Shown here piece by piece: positions 56,066 through 64,000 of a DNA stretch of 64,000 nucleotides. A program made the position numbers and the translations under genes. The notes beneath the pieces are model-generated. The model worked only from the letters and a program-made list of their open reading frames with translations. It made no database searches and was not told where the DNA came from. Every line of letters begins with the position of its first letter. The first letter of the stretch is position 1. The stretch is taken from assembly GCF_029167645.1 (NCBI RefSeq), contig NZ_CP119147.1, positions 5,040,501 to 5,104,500 of the forward strand, written 5' to 3'. This stretch comes from Streptomyces sp. AM 2-1-1 (lineage in GTDB: Bacteria; Actinomycetota; Actinomycetes; Streptomycetales; Streptomycetaceae).

Positions 56066-56533
56066 ATGACCGTCCGACGACTGACCACCTTCGCCCTCAC
56101 GGGCGCGCTGGGCCTCACCTCACTGGTGGGCGCCGCGGGCGCCGCGCAGGCCGATCCGGTCGACTACGTGCAGATCCAGCTCGTCGACCTGTACTGCTCC
56201 GACGAGAGCGAGGGCGACCACGACGAGGCCTACCTCAACATCGCGGCGAACGGGGGCAAGGCCGTGAAGCTCTGGCCCGCCAGTGGGTCGTACCAGACCA
56301 TGGGTACCGGCTACCGCCGCGCCCTGGACGGGAGCAACGGCAACGCGCTGCTGGTCCTCGGCAAGTCCGAGTCCCGCACCCTCTCGCTGTGGGACTACGA
56401 CAGCACCAGCAGCGACGACCGGCTCGGCTCGGTGACCGTCACGGGCAACGAGTTCGGCGCGGAGACGCAGTACCGGGTGCTGGAAGGCTCCGGTGGCGTC
56501 TACACCATCGCCTACCGGGTCGTCGACATCTGA
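56066..56533 (+). CDS. Small secreted protein of unknown function
   Basis: The 155-residue protein has a signal peptide (TTFALTGALGLTSLVGAAGAAQA). The mature part is acidic and beta-rich (VDYVQIQLVDLYCSDESEGDHDEAYLNIAANG, SLWDYDSTSSDDRLGSVTV), reminiscent of small calcium-binding or beta-sandwich extracellular proteins, but no family is certain. The ATG at 56066 follows GGGGGA. A hairpin follows the stop. Confidence 0.75.
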   Translation: MTVRRLTTFALTGALGLTSLVGAAGAAQADPVDYVQIQLVDLYCSDESEGDHDEAYLNIAANGGKAVKLWPASGSYQTMGTGYRRALDGSNGNALLVLGKSESRTLSLWDYDSTSSDDRLGSVTVTGNEFGAETQYRVLEGSGGVYTIAYRVVDI

Positions 56534-56540
56534 TCCGCAG

Positions 56541-56570
56541 GTCCGGCCGGGCCGACCCGTCCGGCCGGAC
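56541..56570. terminator. Hairpin after the small secreted protein gene
   Basis: A perfect 10-bp stem (56541-56550 with 56561-56570) lies just after the stop codon at 56533. Confidence 0.65.
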
Positions 56571-56673
56571 GGTGACAGGAGCACGGACGCGGTACCGCCC
56601 GGCGGGGCACCACACCGCCGGACGCACGGGGGACCACAGGAAGCCCCGCTGAGGGAACGCGCGGGGGAACACG

Positions 56674-56708
56674 CCGGGCGCCACCGGCCCACGGCCGATG
56701 GCGCCCGG
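56674..56708. terminator. Hairpin before the end of the SDR-type gene
   Basis: CCGGGCGCCA (56674-56683) pairs with TGGCGCCCGG (56699-56708), with inner GGCC pairing. It lies 30 bp after the stop of the minus-strand SDR gene and can serve it. Confidence 0.65.
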
Positions 56709-56737
56709 TGCCGTGCGGGCGGCGTCCGGAAGGCGGT

Positions 56738-57466
56738 TCAGGCGAGCCACTCCGTGTACCGGGTGGGGGCGAGGTGCGCGCTCCGGTCGGTGAGGACGTC
56801 GCCCCGGACGGCGGCGAACATGCCGGCGGTCGGGTCGGTGACGACGGTACGGCCGTCGGAGGCGTGGGCCACGGTGATCCGGCCCAGTTCGTCCAGGGTG
56901 AAGACGTCCGGGCCGGCGATGTCGTACACGCCCCCCAGCGGTGGGCCCGCGGCGACCCCGGCCACCGCCAGCGCCACGTCGGCGGCGGCGATCGGCTGGA
57001 TCGGCGTGGCGGGGAGCCGGACGGTGTCACCCTCCGTGGTCCAGGAGAGCACCGACTCGACGAACTCCATGAACTGGGTCGCGCGGACGATCGAGTACGG
57101 GATCGGTCCGGCAGCGAGGAGTTCCTCCTGGAGCGTCTTGGCGCGGTAGTAGTCCAACTCCGGGACCTTGTCGACCCCGACGATCGAGAGGACGACGAAG
57201 TGGCCGACGCCGCTCCGGTCTCCCACCCCCAGGAGGTTCTCCATCGACTTCCGGAAGAAGGCCGGGGACACCTCGTCGAAGGTGGGTGAGTTCGTCAGGT
57301 CGACGATGACATCGGCCCCCGCGACCGCCTCCTCCAGTCCTTTGCCGCTGATGACGTCGATTCCGGTGGACCGCGAGTGCGGTACCGCCTCGTGACCTGC
57401 GGCGTTCAGATCGTTGACGACCTGCGAGCCGATCAGCCCGGTGCCGCCGATGACCGCGAATCTCAT
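56738..57466 (-). CDS. NAD(P)-binding SDR (NmrA-like) protein
   Basis: The 242-residue protein starts with the Rossmann motif AVIGGTGLIGSQVV, and continues ADVIVDLTNSP, FVVLSIVGVDKVPELDYYRAKTLQEELL and IPYSIVRATQFMEF. This is the atypical SDR type related to NmrA and NAD(P)H:quinone reductases of the QOR2 kind. The ATG at 57466 follows GAAGGG. It lies downstream of an FMN-reductase-type gene on the same strand, suggesting a redox role. Confidence 0.88.
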   Translation of the reverse strand: MRFAVIGGTGLIGSQVVNDLNAAGHEAVPHSRSTGIDVISGKGLEEAVAGADVIVDLTNSPTFDEVSPAFFRKSMENLLGVGDRSGVGHFVVLSIVGVDKVPELDYYRAKTLQEELLAAGPIPYSIVRATQFMEFVESVLSWTTEGDTVRLPATPIQPIAAADVALAVAGVAAGPPLGGVYDIAGPDVFTLDELGRITVAHASDGRTVVTDPTAGMFAAVRGDVLTDRSAHLAPTRYTEWLA

Positions 57467-57645
57467 GGGAAGCCCTTCGCTCGGATGGACACCTGAAATA
57501 TGACATGAGGGCGTGCGGTCGGGGTGGTCCGAGCGCGGCGGTCGGGTGCATCCCGCGGTCGCGGTCGGGTGAGCGGTCGGCCCGGCCTCGCCCGCCCCGG
57601 TCGGTTGCGCAGGCGTGGGCGGAGGGCCCGTGCGGCATGCACCCG

Positions 57646-58317
57646 TCAGGGGGCCGTCGTGGCCGACGCCGGCTGTTCGCCGGAGCCGGCCACCCCTCCC
57701 CGTTCCCCGCCGGCGCGCGCCGGGCAGGGGGCCACGTCCCCGCCCACGATCCCACCGGTCCCGGCGTCGAAGAAGCGAGCGGCCCTGTCGAGCGCGGCGC
57801 CGTCCTCCAGGACCTGGCCCGGCCGCGTGCCGTTGGCGAGCAGTACACCGCCCCAGCCCATGCGGAAGAAGTCGGCGGTGTTGCGCAGCGTACCGACCAG
57901 CGGGTCGGCGAGTGCCACGTCGGCCGAGGCGTACGCGGTGACGCCCCACAGGGTCTTCTCCCGCATCTCCTCCGTGAACCTCGGACCGGGAACGCGCAGC
58001 CATCCCGACCAGTGGTCCAGGTAGAGCTTCGCGTCCGCCGAAAGGCTGTACCAGTACAGCGGACTGACGATCACGAGGTCCGTGGCCTCGCGGGTCGCCT
58101 GCCGCAGCATTCCGACGTTCCCGTCCGGCTCCTCGTACAGCCCCGTGCCGGTGTGCCGTACGTCCTCGAAGGGTGGCAGGGGGACATCGCGCAGCCGTAT
58201 CCACCGCTGGGTGACCGACACCGGAAGGGCTGCTGCGGCATGGCGCGCCAGTGCCTCGGAGTTGCCGTCCCGGCGGGAACTGCCCAGGACGAAGAGGAAG
58301 GACCGGGGTGAGTGCAT
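57646..58317 (-). CDS. NADPH-dependent FMN reductase/flavodoxin-like oxidoreductase
   Basis: The 223-residue protein has the flavodoxin-like fold: FLFVLGSSRRDGNSEALAR (phosphate-binding loop) and VIVSPLYWYSLSADAKLYLDHW. It should bind FMN and reduce quinones or flavins with NADPH. The C-terminal 40 residues (Gly/Ala-rich) are not conserved. The start ATG at 58317 has a weak AAGTGG site. It is followed 179 bp later by the SDR gene. Confidence 0.85.
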   Translation of the reverse strand: MHSPRSFLFVLGSSRRDGNSEALARHAAAALPVSVTQRWIRLRDVPLPPFEDVRHTGTGLYEEPDGNVGMLRQATREATDLVIVSPLYWYSLSADAKLYLDHWSGWLRVPGPRFTEEMREKTLWGVTAYASADVALADPLVGTLRNTADFFRMGWGGVLLANGTRPGQVLEDGAALDRAARFFDAGTGGIVGGDVAPCPARAGGERGGVAGSGEQPASATTAP

Positions 58318-58547
58318 TTGCGCCACTTTCGTGAGAGGGAGAAGAGCCGGGGGGAGGGAAGTGCGGGAGCAGAGGGGATGGATCATCTCGTACCGCGGAG
58401 GCCGGACCGCGACCGCTCCACCGCCGCGCGTACCGTCCTCGCGGCAGAGGTCCCGGCCGACCCGGCCCCCGAGCGGTTCGGCGCTCCCGGCGGGAGCAGT
58501 CAACCCCCGAGGTGTCCTGCCGTGCCTGCCCGATACGCTGGCGGTTC

Positions 58548-59192
58548 ATGGCAACGACTACCTCGCTGTGGACCTTCGCCCTCGTCGTAGGGCTCCTCAC
58601 CCTCACTCCTGGCCTCGACACCGCGCTGATCCTGCGTACCTCGGCGCTCGGCCGGCGCAGACGGGCGTGGGGCGTCGTCCTCGGTATCCAGACCGGCACC
58701 CTGATCTGGGGCGCACTCACCTCCCTGGGCGTCACCGCGCTCCTCACCGCCTCCCACCTCGCCTACGAGACGCTCCGCTGGGCCGGAGCGGCCTACCTGG
58801 TGTGGATGGGCGCGCGGATGCTCCACGACACCTTCCGGGGCCGGACACCGTCGGCGGACGAGGTGCCGGAGGGCCCGCCGCCCGCCGGGGCGGACTCGAT
58901 GGGCGGCGGCTGGCGTCAAGGAGCGCTGACCAATCTCCTCAACCCGAAGATGGGCGCGTTCTACATCGCCGTCCTGCCCCAGTTCATCCCGCCCGGCGCC
59001 GACCACTTCACCGCCGGACTCCTGCTGACGAGCGTGCACATCCTCCTCGGGCTGGCGTGGTCGGCGGTACTGATCGGCTGTGCCCGGCTCCTCAACGGCT
59101 GGCTCCGCAAACCCCGCGCGCGCCGCCTGCTCGACCGGGTCACCGGCACGGTCGTGGCCGGATTCGGCATACGTCTGGCGTTCGGGGAGTGA
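58548..59192 (+). CDS. LysE-family amino-acid/metabolite exporter
   Basis: The 214-residue membrane protein has about six hydrophobic segments and LysE/RhtB landmarks: LLTLTPGLDTALILRTSALGRR, GAAYLVWMGARML, and TNLLNPKMGAFYIAVLPQFI. It exports an amino acid or related solute. The ATG at 58548 has only a weak ribosome-binding site but gives the normal N-terminus. Confidence 0.9.
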   Translation: MATTTSLWTFALVVGLLTLTPGLDTALILRTSALGRRRRAWGVVLGIQTGTLIWGALTSLGVTALLTASHLAYETLRWAGAAYLVWMGARMLHDTFRGRTPSADEVPEGPPPAGADSMGGGWRQGALTNLLNPKMGAFYIAVLPQFIPPGADHFTAGLLLTSVHILLGLAWSAVLIGCARLLNGWLRKPRARRLLDRVTGTVVAGFGIRLAFGE

Positions 59193-59211
59193 CGGGGCCC
59201 GAGACCGCAGC

Positions 59212-59979
59212 TCAGGCGGGCGCGTAGAACGAGGCGACGGCGGGCTGCCCGGTGTAGTTGGGCCCGGCTCCCGGGTCGGCGCCGAGGTAGCGGAACGGCA
59301 GCGTCACCGTGCGCCCGCCCCGCAGGACGAGGCGGTGGTGGCGGGGAGCGTAGGCGTACCCGGCGGCCCGCAGCGCCCGGACGGCCACGCGCCCGGCCGG
59401 CGCACCGTCGGCCCAGCGGATCGAGTCGGGGTCGACGTGCGCCACCAGCAGACCGTCGTCCGCCACCCATGACGCGGCCCGGGCGAGCAGCCCCAGCTGG
59501 TCGCCGACGTAGTGCAGGCCGTGGACGCAGGTCACCAGGTCGTACGTCCGCTCCGGCGTCCAGCGCGCGACGGAGGCGACGACCCGTTCCAGTGCGGGCG
59601 GCGCCGGCACGGGCACCAGCGCTCCCACCAGGTCGACGCCGGTGACCACCGCGTCCGCCGGGAGGACGGAGGCGGCCTCGTGCAGGGCGCGGCCCTCCCC
59701 ACTGCACAGATCCAGCCAGGACGGCGCGGCGGGGCGGGCCAGGAGGAGGGCGAGGGGTTCGACGCCGAGCTCGCGGGCGTAACTGTTCACCCCCGAGAGC
59801 CCGCGCCCGCGGTTCATCGTGTTGTTGGCGACGACCGAGGAGCGCTCCAGATCCTCCCCGGTGAGCAGGCGCCCGGAGGGGGACACGGCGGGCGAGCGGG
59901 AGGGCACCGCCGACGCGGGCGAGCGGGAGGGCGAGGGGGCGTACGAGGGCGGGCCGGAGGGCGGCTGCTCGGCTGTCAC
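59212..59979 (-). CDS. SAM-dependent methyltransferase
   Basis: The 255-residue protein has a Pro/Ser-rich start, then a class I methyltransferase core: SWLDLCSGEGRALHEA (motif I, SAM binding), VVTGVDLVGALV and YDLVTCVHGLHYVGD. The acceptor is unknown. The GTG at 59979 is the likely start, though its ribosome-binding site is weak. It converges on the LysE gene. Confidence 0.82.
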   Translation of the reverse strand: MTAEQPPSGPPSYAPSPSRSPASAVPSRSPAVSPSGRLLTGEDLERSSVVANNTMNRGRGLSGVNSYARELGVEPLALLLARPAAPSWLDLCSGEGRALHEAASVLPADAVVTGVDLVGALVPVPAPPALERVVASVARWTPERTYDLVTCVHGLHYVGDQLGLLARAASWVADDGLLVAHVDPDSIRWADGAPAGRVAVRALRAAGYAYAPRHHRLVLRGGRTVTLPFRYLGADPGAGPNYTGQPAVASFYAPA

Positions 59980-60091
59980 CCGCCCATTCTGCAGTCCTCC
60001 GGGCTCCGCGTCCCAGCGATTCCGGGATGCGTTCGCCTCCTGTCCGAGGGGTGCTTTCCAGCAGGTCGGGGGAGGGCCGCTACCATCCGGC

Positions 60092-61402
60092 GTGACCCAA
60101 AAGAGCAAACCGGATGTACACCGCACGAGCATATTCGCCGACCTGACCCCGCTGCGCGTCTCGCCGGACTACCGGCGTCTGTGGTTCGGCAACACCGTGT
60201 CCTGGATCGGGCAGGGGATGACCTCGCTGGCGGTCTCGCTCCAGGTGTACGACCTCACCGGGTCCGCCTTCTCCGTGGGGCTCATCGGCTTCTGCTCGCT
60301 CGTACCGCTGGTCGTCTTCGGCCTGTACGGCGGCGCCGTCGCCGACACCATGGACCGGCGCAAGCTCGGCCTCGGCAGCGCCACCGGATCGTTCCTGCTC
60401 TCCCTGCTCCTGCTCGCCACCTCCGTGGCCGGGGTGGAACAGGTGGGGCTGCTGTACGCGATCGTCGCCCTCCAGGCCGTCTGCTTCGCGCTCAACTCCC
60501 CGGCCCGCAGCTCGATGATCCCCCGGCTGCTCCCTCCCGAGCAGCTGCCCGCGGCCAACGCGCTCGGCTCCCTCACCAGCACCACCGGGACCCTCGTCGG
60601 TCCGATGCTGGGCGGCGTGATCGTCGGCTGGTGGGGGTACCGCGCCGCGTACACCGTGGACGCCGTCACCTTCACCGCCTCCCTGTACGCCATGTGGCGG
60701 CTGCCCGCGATGCTCCCGGACCGGAGCCACGGGTCCACGGCGGGCGGAACCGCGCCCGGTACCGGGCCCGGCGTGGAACGGCGGCCCGAGCGGGCCTCCG
60801 TGCTGGAAGGGCTGCGCTTCCTCGGCACCCGCCCCAACCTGCGCATGACGTTCTTCAGCGACCTCTGCGCGATGGTGCTCGCCAGCCCCAAGGCGCTCTT
60901 CCCCGTCGTCGCCGTCGTCTGGTACGGCGGGGACGCGAGGACCACCGGACTCCTCGTCGCCGCCCCCGCCTTCGGCGCCCTCCTCGGCGGGGTCTGCTCG
61001 GGATGGCTGGGCCGGGTCCGGCGGCACGGGCTCGCGGTCGTCTGCGCCGTCGCGTGCTGGGGCGCGGCCATCGCCGCCTTCGGCCTCACCCGCCAACTCT
61101 GGCTCGGCATCGTCTTCCTGGCGCTGGCGGGCTGCGCCGACACCTTCTCCATGGTCTTCCGCGGCACCATGCTCCAGGCCGCCGTACCGGACCGCATGCG
61201 CGGGCGGCTCCAGGGTGTCTTCATCGTCGTGGTCGCCGGCGGCCCCCGTCTCGGTGACTTCCTCGCCGGGTCCGTCGCCGACCTGGCCTCCCCGGGGGGC
61301 GCCGTCACCGGCGGAGGTATCGCCTGCGTGGTCGCGGTGCTGCTTCTGGCGGCGAAATGGCGCGGCTTCCTCCACTACGACGCGCGCCGTCCGCAGCCCT
61401 GA
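60092..61402 (+). CDS. MFS transporter
   Basis: The 436-residue protein has about 12 membrane helices and resembles the enterobactin-exporter/MFS-3 group: RLWFGNTVSWIGQGMTSLAVSLQVY, GGAVADTMDRRKLGL, and LQAVCFALNSPARSSMIPRLLP. It exports small molecules by proton antiport; the substrate is not evident. The GTG at 60092 gives the expected start. It is divergent from the methyltransferase gene. Confidence 0.9.
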   Translation: MTQKSKPDVHRTSIFADLTPLRVSPDYRRLWFGNTVSWIGQGMTSLAVSLQVYDLTGSAFSVGLIGFCSLVPLVVFGLYGGAVADTMDRRKLGLGSATGSFLLSLLLLATSVAGVEQVGLLYAIVALQAVCFALNSPARSSMIPRLLPPEQLPAANALGSLTSTTGTLVGPMLGGVIVGWWGYRAAYTVDAVTFTASLYAMWRLPAMLPDRSHGSTAGGTAPGTGPGVERRPERASVLEGLRFLGTRPNLRMTFFSDLCAMVLASPKALFPVVAVVWYGGDARTTGLLVAAPAFGALLGGVCSGWLGRVRRHGLAVVCAVACWGAAIAAFGLTRQLWLGIVFLALAGCADTFSMVFRGTMLQAAVPDRMRGRLQGVFIVVVAGGPRLGDFLAGSVADLASPGGAVTGGGIACVVAVLLLAAKWRGFLHYDARRPQP

Positions 61403-61775
61403 CGGAGGACCGTCCCGGCACGTCCGGGATGCGGCGGTGAGCTGTCCGGGATGCGGGACGTGGTTGTCGGGCGGACGGCGGGCGGATCAGGATGCCCCCA
61501 TGGCCCCTGCCCCGCTCCCGCGACGCCCCGTGGTCGTGCCGCGCGTCCCGACCGCGAGCCGCCCGACCGCGAGCCGCCGGGCTACGGGTCGCCGGGCTAC
61601 GGGTCGCCGGGCCGAGAGCTGTCGGACCGCACGCTGTCGCAGGTCCTGCTGACGCACGTCCTGCTGACACACGTCGAGTACGGCGCCCGTCGCGGGCCCG
61701 CGTCACCGCCACGCGTGGTGCGCCCCGCACCCCTCGCTCCCCCCGCACACCCACCGCTGCCGATCGGGGTCCGCC
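61403..61775. other. Intergenic region with three adjacent 15-bp duplications
   Basis: The 373 bp contain three different tandem duplications of 15 bp (61547-61576, 61577-61606 and 61643-61672). A minor open frame across them would encode pentapeptide duplications but has no good start or family. Confidence 0.5.
61547..61672. repeat. Cluster of three 15-bp tandem duplications
   Basis: CCCGACCGCGAGCCG (61547 and 61562), CCGGGCTACGGGTCG (61577 and 61592) and GTCCTGCTGACGCAC (61643, and 61658 with one change) are each present twice in tandem with the same 15-bp period. Confidence 0.85.
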
Positions 61776-62873
61776 ATGTCCGAGAGCTCCCTCCTGCTGC
61801 ACTGGTTCCTGCCCACCGGCGGTGACGGCCGCGACCCCGGCGGGGTCACCGCCGTGCAGGGCCGGACCGGCTCCGCCACCCGCCGCCGCGCCGACGTCGG
61901 CTACCTCGCGCAGGTGGCCCGCGCCGCCGAGACCGCCGGGTTCCACTCGCTGCTGACGCCGGTCGGGCTCGGCTGCGTCGATCCGTGGATCCTCAGCGCC
62001 GCGCTCACCCAGCACACCGAGCGGATCGGCTTCCTCGTCGCGTTCCGCGCCGGATTCACCAGCCCCACCCTGCTCGCCCAACAGGCGGACGCCTTCCGCC
62101 GTTTCGCGGGAGGGCGTCTCTCCCTCAACGTGGTCACCGGGGGCGATCCGGCCGAACAGCGCGCCTACGGAGACGCGTTGCCGCACGACCAGCGGTACGC
62201 CCGTACCGACGAGGTGATGTCGGTACTGCGCGACCTCCTCGACGGCAAGGAGGTCGACCACGCCGGCGAACACCTGCGGATCGAGGGCGCGAAGCTCACC
62301 GACCCGGCCGTCCAGCACCGGGTGCCCCTGTACTTCGGCGGGGCGTCTCCCGCCGCCGAGGCCGTCGCCGCCCGACGGGCCGATGTCCAACTCCTGTGGG
62401 GCGAGCCGCCCGCCGCCGTCGCCGGCCGCATCACCCGGCTGCGCGCGGTGGCCCCGGCCCTGCGGTACGGCATCCGGCTGCACGTCATCAGCCGGGACAC
62501 CTCCGCCGAGGCGTGGGCCGAGGCCGACCGGATCCTCGCGGGCATCGACCCGGAGGCGGTCCGGGCCAGCCAGGAACGGTTCGCGCGGATGGACTCCGTG
62601 GGGCAGGCCCGGATGACCGCCCTGCACGGCGGCAGCGCCGACGCCGCGACGCTGGAGACCTCACCGAACCTCTGGGCCGGCATCGGTCTGGTGCGCGAAG
62701 GGGCCGGTACCGCGCTCGTCGGCTCGCACGACGAGGTGGCCGCGCGGCTCGACGAGTACCGGCGGCTCGGCGTCGACGAGTTCGTCCTCTCCGGCTACCC
62801 CCACCTCGAGGAGGCGTTCCGGGTCGGCGAAGAGGTCGCCCCCCGGCTCCGCGCCCTCGCGGCGGGGGCCTGA
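61776..62873 (+). CDS. LLM-class flavin-dependent monooxygenase (SsuD-like)
   Basis: The 365-residue protein is of the alkanesulfonate monooxygenase type: LHWFLPTGGDGRDPG at the start, VGYLAQVARAAETAGFHSLLTPVG, GRLSLNVVTGGDPAEQRAYGD and LWAGIGLVREGAGTALVGS. It uses reduced FMN and oxygen, in SsuD to release sulfite from alkanesulfonates. No sulfonate transporter or FMN reductase lies adjacent, although an FMN-reductase-type gene is 3.5 kb away. The ATG at 61776 gives the full domain. Confidence 0.9.
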   Translation: MSESSLLLHWFLPTGGDGRDPGGVTAVQGRTGSATRRRADVGYLAQVARAAETAGFHSLLTPVGLGCVDPWILSAALTQHTERIGFLVAFRAGFTSPTLLAQQADAFRRFAGGRLSLNVVTGGDPAEQRAYGDALPHDQRYARTDEVMSVLRDLLDGKEVDHAGEHLRIEGAKLTDPAVQHRVPLYFGGASPAAEAVAARRADVQLLWGEPPAAVAGRITRLRAVAPALRYGIRLHVISRDTSAEAWAEADRILAGIDPEAVRASQERFARMDSVGQARMTALHGGSADAATLETSPNLWAGIGLVREGAGTALVGSHDEVAARLDEYRRLGVDEFVLSGYPHLEEAFRVGEEVAPRLRALAAGA

Positions 62874-62900
62874 GCGTCTGCCCGTGCCGCGCCTGCGGGC

Positions 62901-63866
62901 TCACTTGCTCTCGATGCGTCCGGCCGGCTCGGGGTCGGACGCGAGCGCCTCGCACGCCGTCCGCCAGGCGTGGTCCGCGGGGTCGAGCAGGCTGCGGAGG
63001 TAGGCCGAGGTGAGCAGTCCGACGGCGGCGACACGGTCGGGGCTCTCGTCGGTGGTCTCGGCGACGTCGTATCCGGGGATGCCGCCGAGGGCGTGCCCCG
63101 CGCCGAACAGCGTGAGCAGCGCCTTGGGTCCGGGGGCCAGCGTGTAGGGGTCGGCGTGCCAGGCGGGCCCCATGTCGGTGAAGTGCCGCGAGTCGTCCTC
63201 GTCGCCGGCGACGACCAGGGCGGGTGTGGTCATCGTGGAGAAGTCGATGGTCGCGAAGACCGGCAGGGCGTCACCCATGGGCCCGTTGACGACGTCGCCC
63301 CTGCCCGGTGCGGCGAGCAGCACGCCTGCCTTGATCCTGGGCTCGGTGAGGTCCACCGCTTCCCCGGTGCCGGGGTCGGTGAGCCCGGCACCGAGCAGGG
63401 TGCTGGAGGTGAAGCCGCCGAAGGAGTGTCCGGCGACGGCGACCCTGGAGCGGTCGATCCGTCCGGCCAGCAGCGGCACGGCCTTCTCGATCTCGTCGAG
63501 CCGGTCGAGGACGTGGGTCATGTCCTCGGCGCGGGAACGCCAGAAGAAGGGTGCTCCGGGCGCGTCGGCGACCCGGTGGGCCAGGGTCCGGGAGGTGAGG
63601 TGGGTGGGCTGGATGACGACGAAGCCGTGGGACGCCCAGAAATTGACGAGCGGGGCATAGCCGTTCAGCGAGGAGAGGTTGTTCGAAGGGCCATGGCCGT
63701 GGGACAGGAGGATGACGGGGAGCGCCGAACCCGTCCCGGGCGCGGAGACGCGCACCTCGAGGTCCACGGGGCGTCCGGGTACGGACAGCACCACCGGACT
63801 GTAGGACAGCACCGGGACGGACGGGCCGAGTATGTCGGCGGTGGAGGTGGAGGTGGAGGTGTTCAT
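62901..63866 (-). CDS. Alpha/beta hydrolase (chlorophyllase/dienelactone hydrolase-like)
   Basis: The 321-residue protein has the oxyanion segment VILLSHGHGPSNNLS, nucleophile elbow GHSFGG, an acidic residue in VVAGDEDDSR and His in FGAGHALGG. It hydrolyses esters; the substrate is unknown. The ATG at 63866 follows a Thr/Ser-coding repeat of ACCTCC type. A palindromic sequence upstream (about 63962-63985, GCGGAAC/GCTCCG) resembles a TetR operator and suggests a regulator gene just outside the window. Confidence 0.85.
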   Translation of the reverse strand: MNTSTSTSTADILGPSVPVLSYSPVVLSVPGRPVDLEVRVSAPGTGSALPVILLSHGHGPSNNLSSLNGYAPLVNFWASHGFVVIQPTHLTSRTLAHRVADAPGAPFFWRSRAEDMTHVLDRLDEIEKAVPLLAGRIDRSRVAVAGHSFGGFTSSTLLGAGLTDPGTGEAVDLTEPRIKAGVLLAAPGRGDVVNGPMGDALPVFATIDFSTMTTPALVVAGDEDDSRHFTDMGPAWHADPYTLAPGPKALLTLFGAGHALGGIPGYDVAETTDESPDRVAAVGLLTSAYLRSLLDPADHAWRTACEALASDPEPAGRIESK

Positions 63867-63961
63867 GATGTGGCGGTCGCCCTTCTGTGGGCCCTGCCTC
63901 CCGGGGGTCTGTCTCCCCCGGCGCACGACAGAGCGGTCAACGGCGCTCCGCTTCGGCCGAC

Positions 63962-63985
63962 ATGAAGCGGAACGCTGCTCCGTTT
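63962..63985. promoter_or_regulatory. Candidate TetR-type operator at the right edge
   Basis: AGCGGAACGCTGCTCCGTTT forms an imperfect palindrome (CGGAAC with GCTCCG) in an AT-richer patch, about 100 bp upstream of the hydrolase start. The binder would be encoded beyond the window. Confidence 0.4.
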
Positions 63986-64000
63986 AATATCCGGAACAGC

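Overview
The window is very GC-rich, with GC-biased third codon positions, frequent GTG and TTG starts and actinobacterial gene families (HrdA/HrdD-like sigma factor, LAL-type LuxR regulator, GPP34 protein, PucR regulator, MsmEFG-type importer without its own ATPase). It fits a Streptomyces or close relative. Most genes look like ordinary chromosomal genes; one segment of about 8.7 kb is clearly acquired.

Layout. 1-6.1 kb: the end of a principal-type sigma factor gene, a heterodimeric ABC exporter, an FGGY sugar kinase and a small YtxH-like protein. 6.27-6.73 kb: two tandem tRNA-Asn genes and a tRNA-Met(CAT). 6.7-15.4 kb: a genomic island. The last bases of tRNA-Met plus flank (6708-6755, 48 bp) are repeated exactly at 15364-15411, so the island sits in the tRNA 3' end between attL and attR. 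I see no integrase. The island carries an intact IS5-family element, an IS3 remnant, a compact six-gene Pycsar-like conflict locus (8815-13979) and a HigB/HigA-type toxin-antitoxin pair.

The conflict locus is the most interesting part of the window. It has a PycTM-like membrane effector, a Crp-family protein with the cyclic-nucleotide-binding Arg-Ser pair kept, a class III nucleotidyl cyclase-like protein, a 684-residue NTPase-like protein with a degenerate P-loop, and two unknown proteins. The cyclase C-terminus and the NTPase N-terminus share a short peptide (VNF-HSG-HG-QA-NL). This resembles the shared amyloid-type motifs that join bacterial NLR-like sensors to neighbouring effectors. My inference is that the NTPase senses a threat, activates the cyclase through this peptide, and the cyclic nucleotide acts on both the membrane effector and the Crp protein. 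Two genes contain the rare TTA codon.

15.8-35.2 kb: a lipoprotein and a truncated gene, then a large fructan/levan utilisation region. It has three GH32 enzymes (a two-module secreted levanase, a cytoplasmic one, and a secreted one with nested inserted modules), an MsmEFG-type oligosaccharide importer, an FrcBCA-type monosaccharide importer with a PfkB kinase, and two LacI regulators. Candidate operators are visible: a GCTAA-type pair for the first regulator, and two pairs of TGTCATCG-type palindromes with identical 16-bp spacing for the second. Secreted enzymes would cut fructan outside the cell, the importers take up oligomers and fructose, and the internal GH32 and kinase feed glycolysis.

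35.6-64 kb: ordinary accessory chromosome. It includes an aldo/keto reductase with its TetR regulator, a large LuxR regulator, two paralogous perhydrolase-type hydrolases, an ECF sigma factor, a Dps protein, a serine hydrolase, a DesA3-like desaturase with its reductase and a PucR regulator, a cold-shock protein next to a DEAD-box helicase, and a GPP34 gene whose end is disrupted by a 46-bp G-rich homopolymer. Further on are IclR, SDR, FMN-reductase, LysE, methyltransferase, MFS, LLM monooxygenase and alpha/beta hydrolase genes. No CRISPR array, rRNA or recognisable antibiotic biosynthetic cluster was seen.
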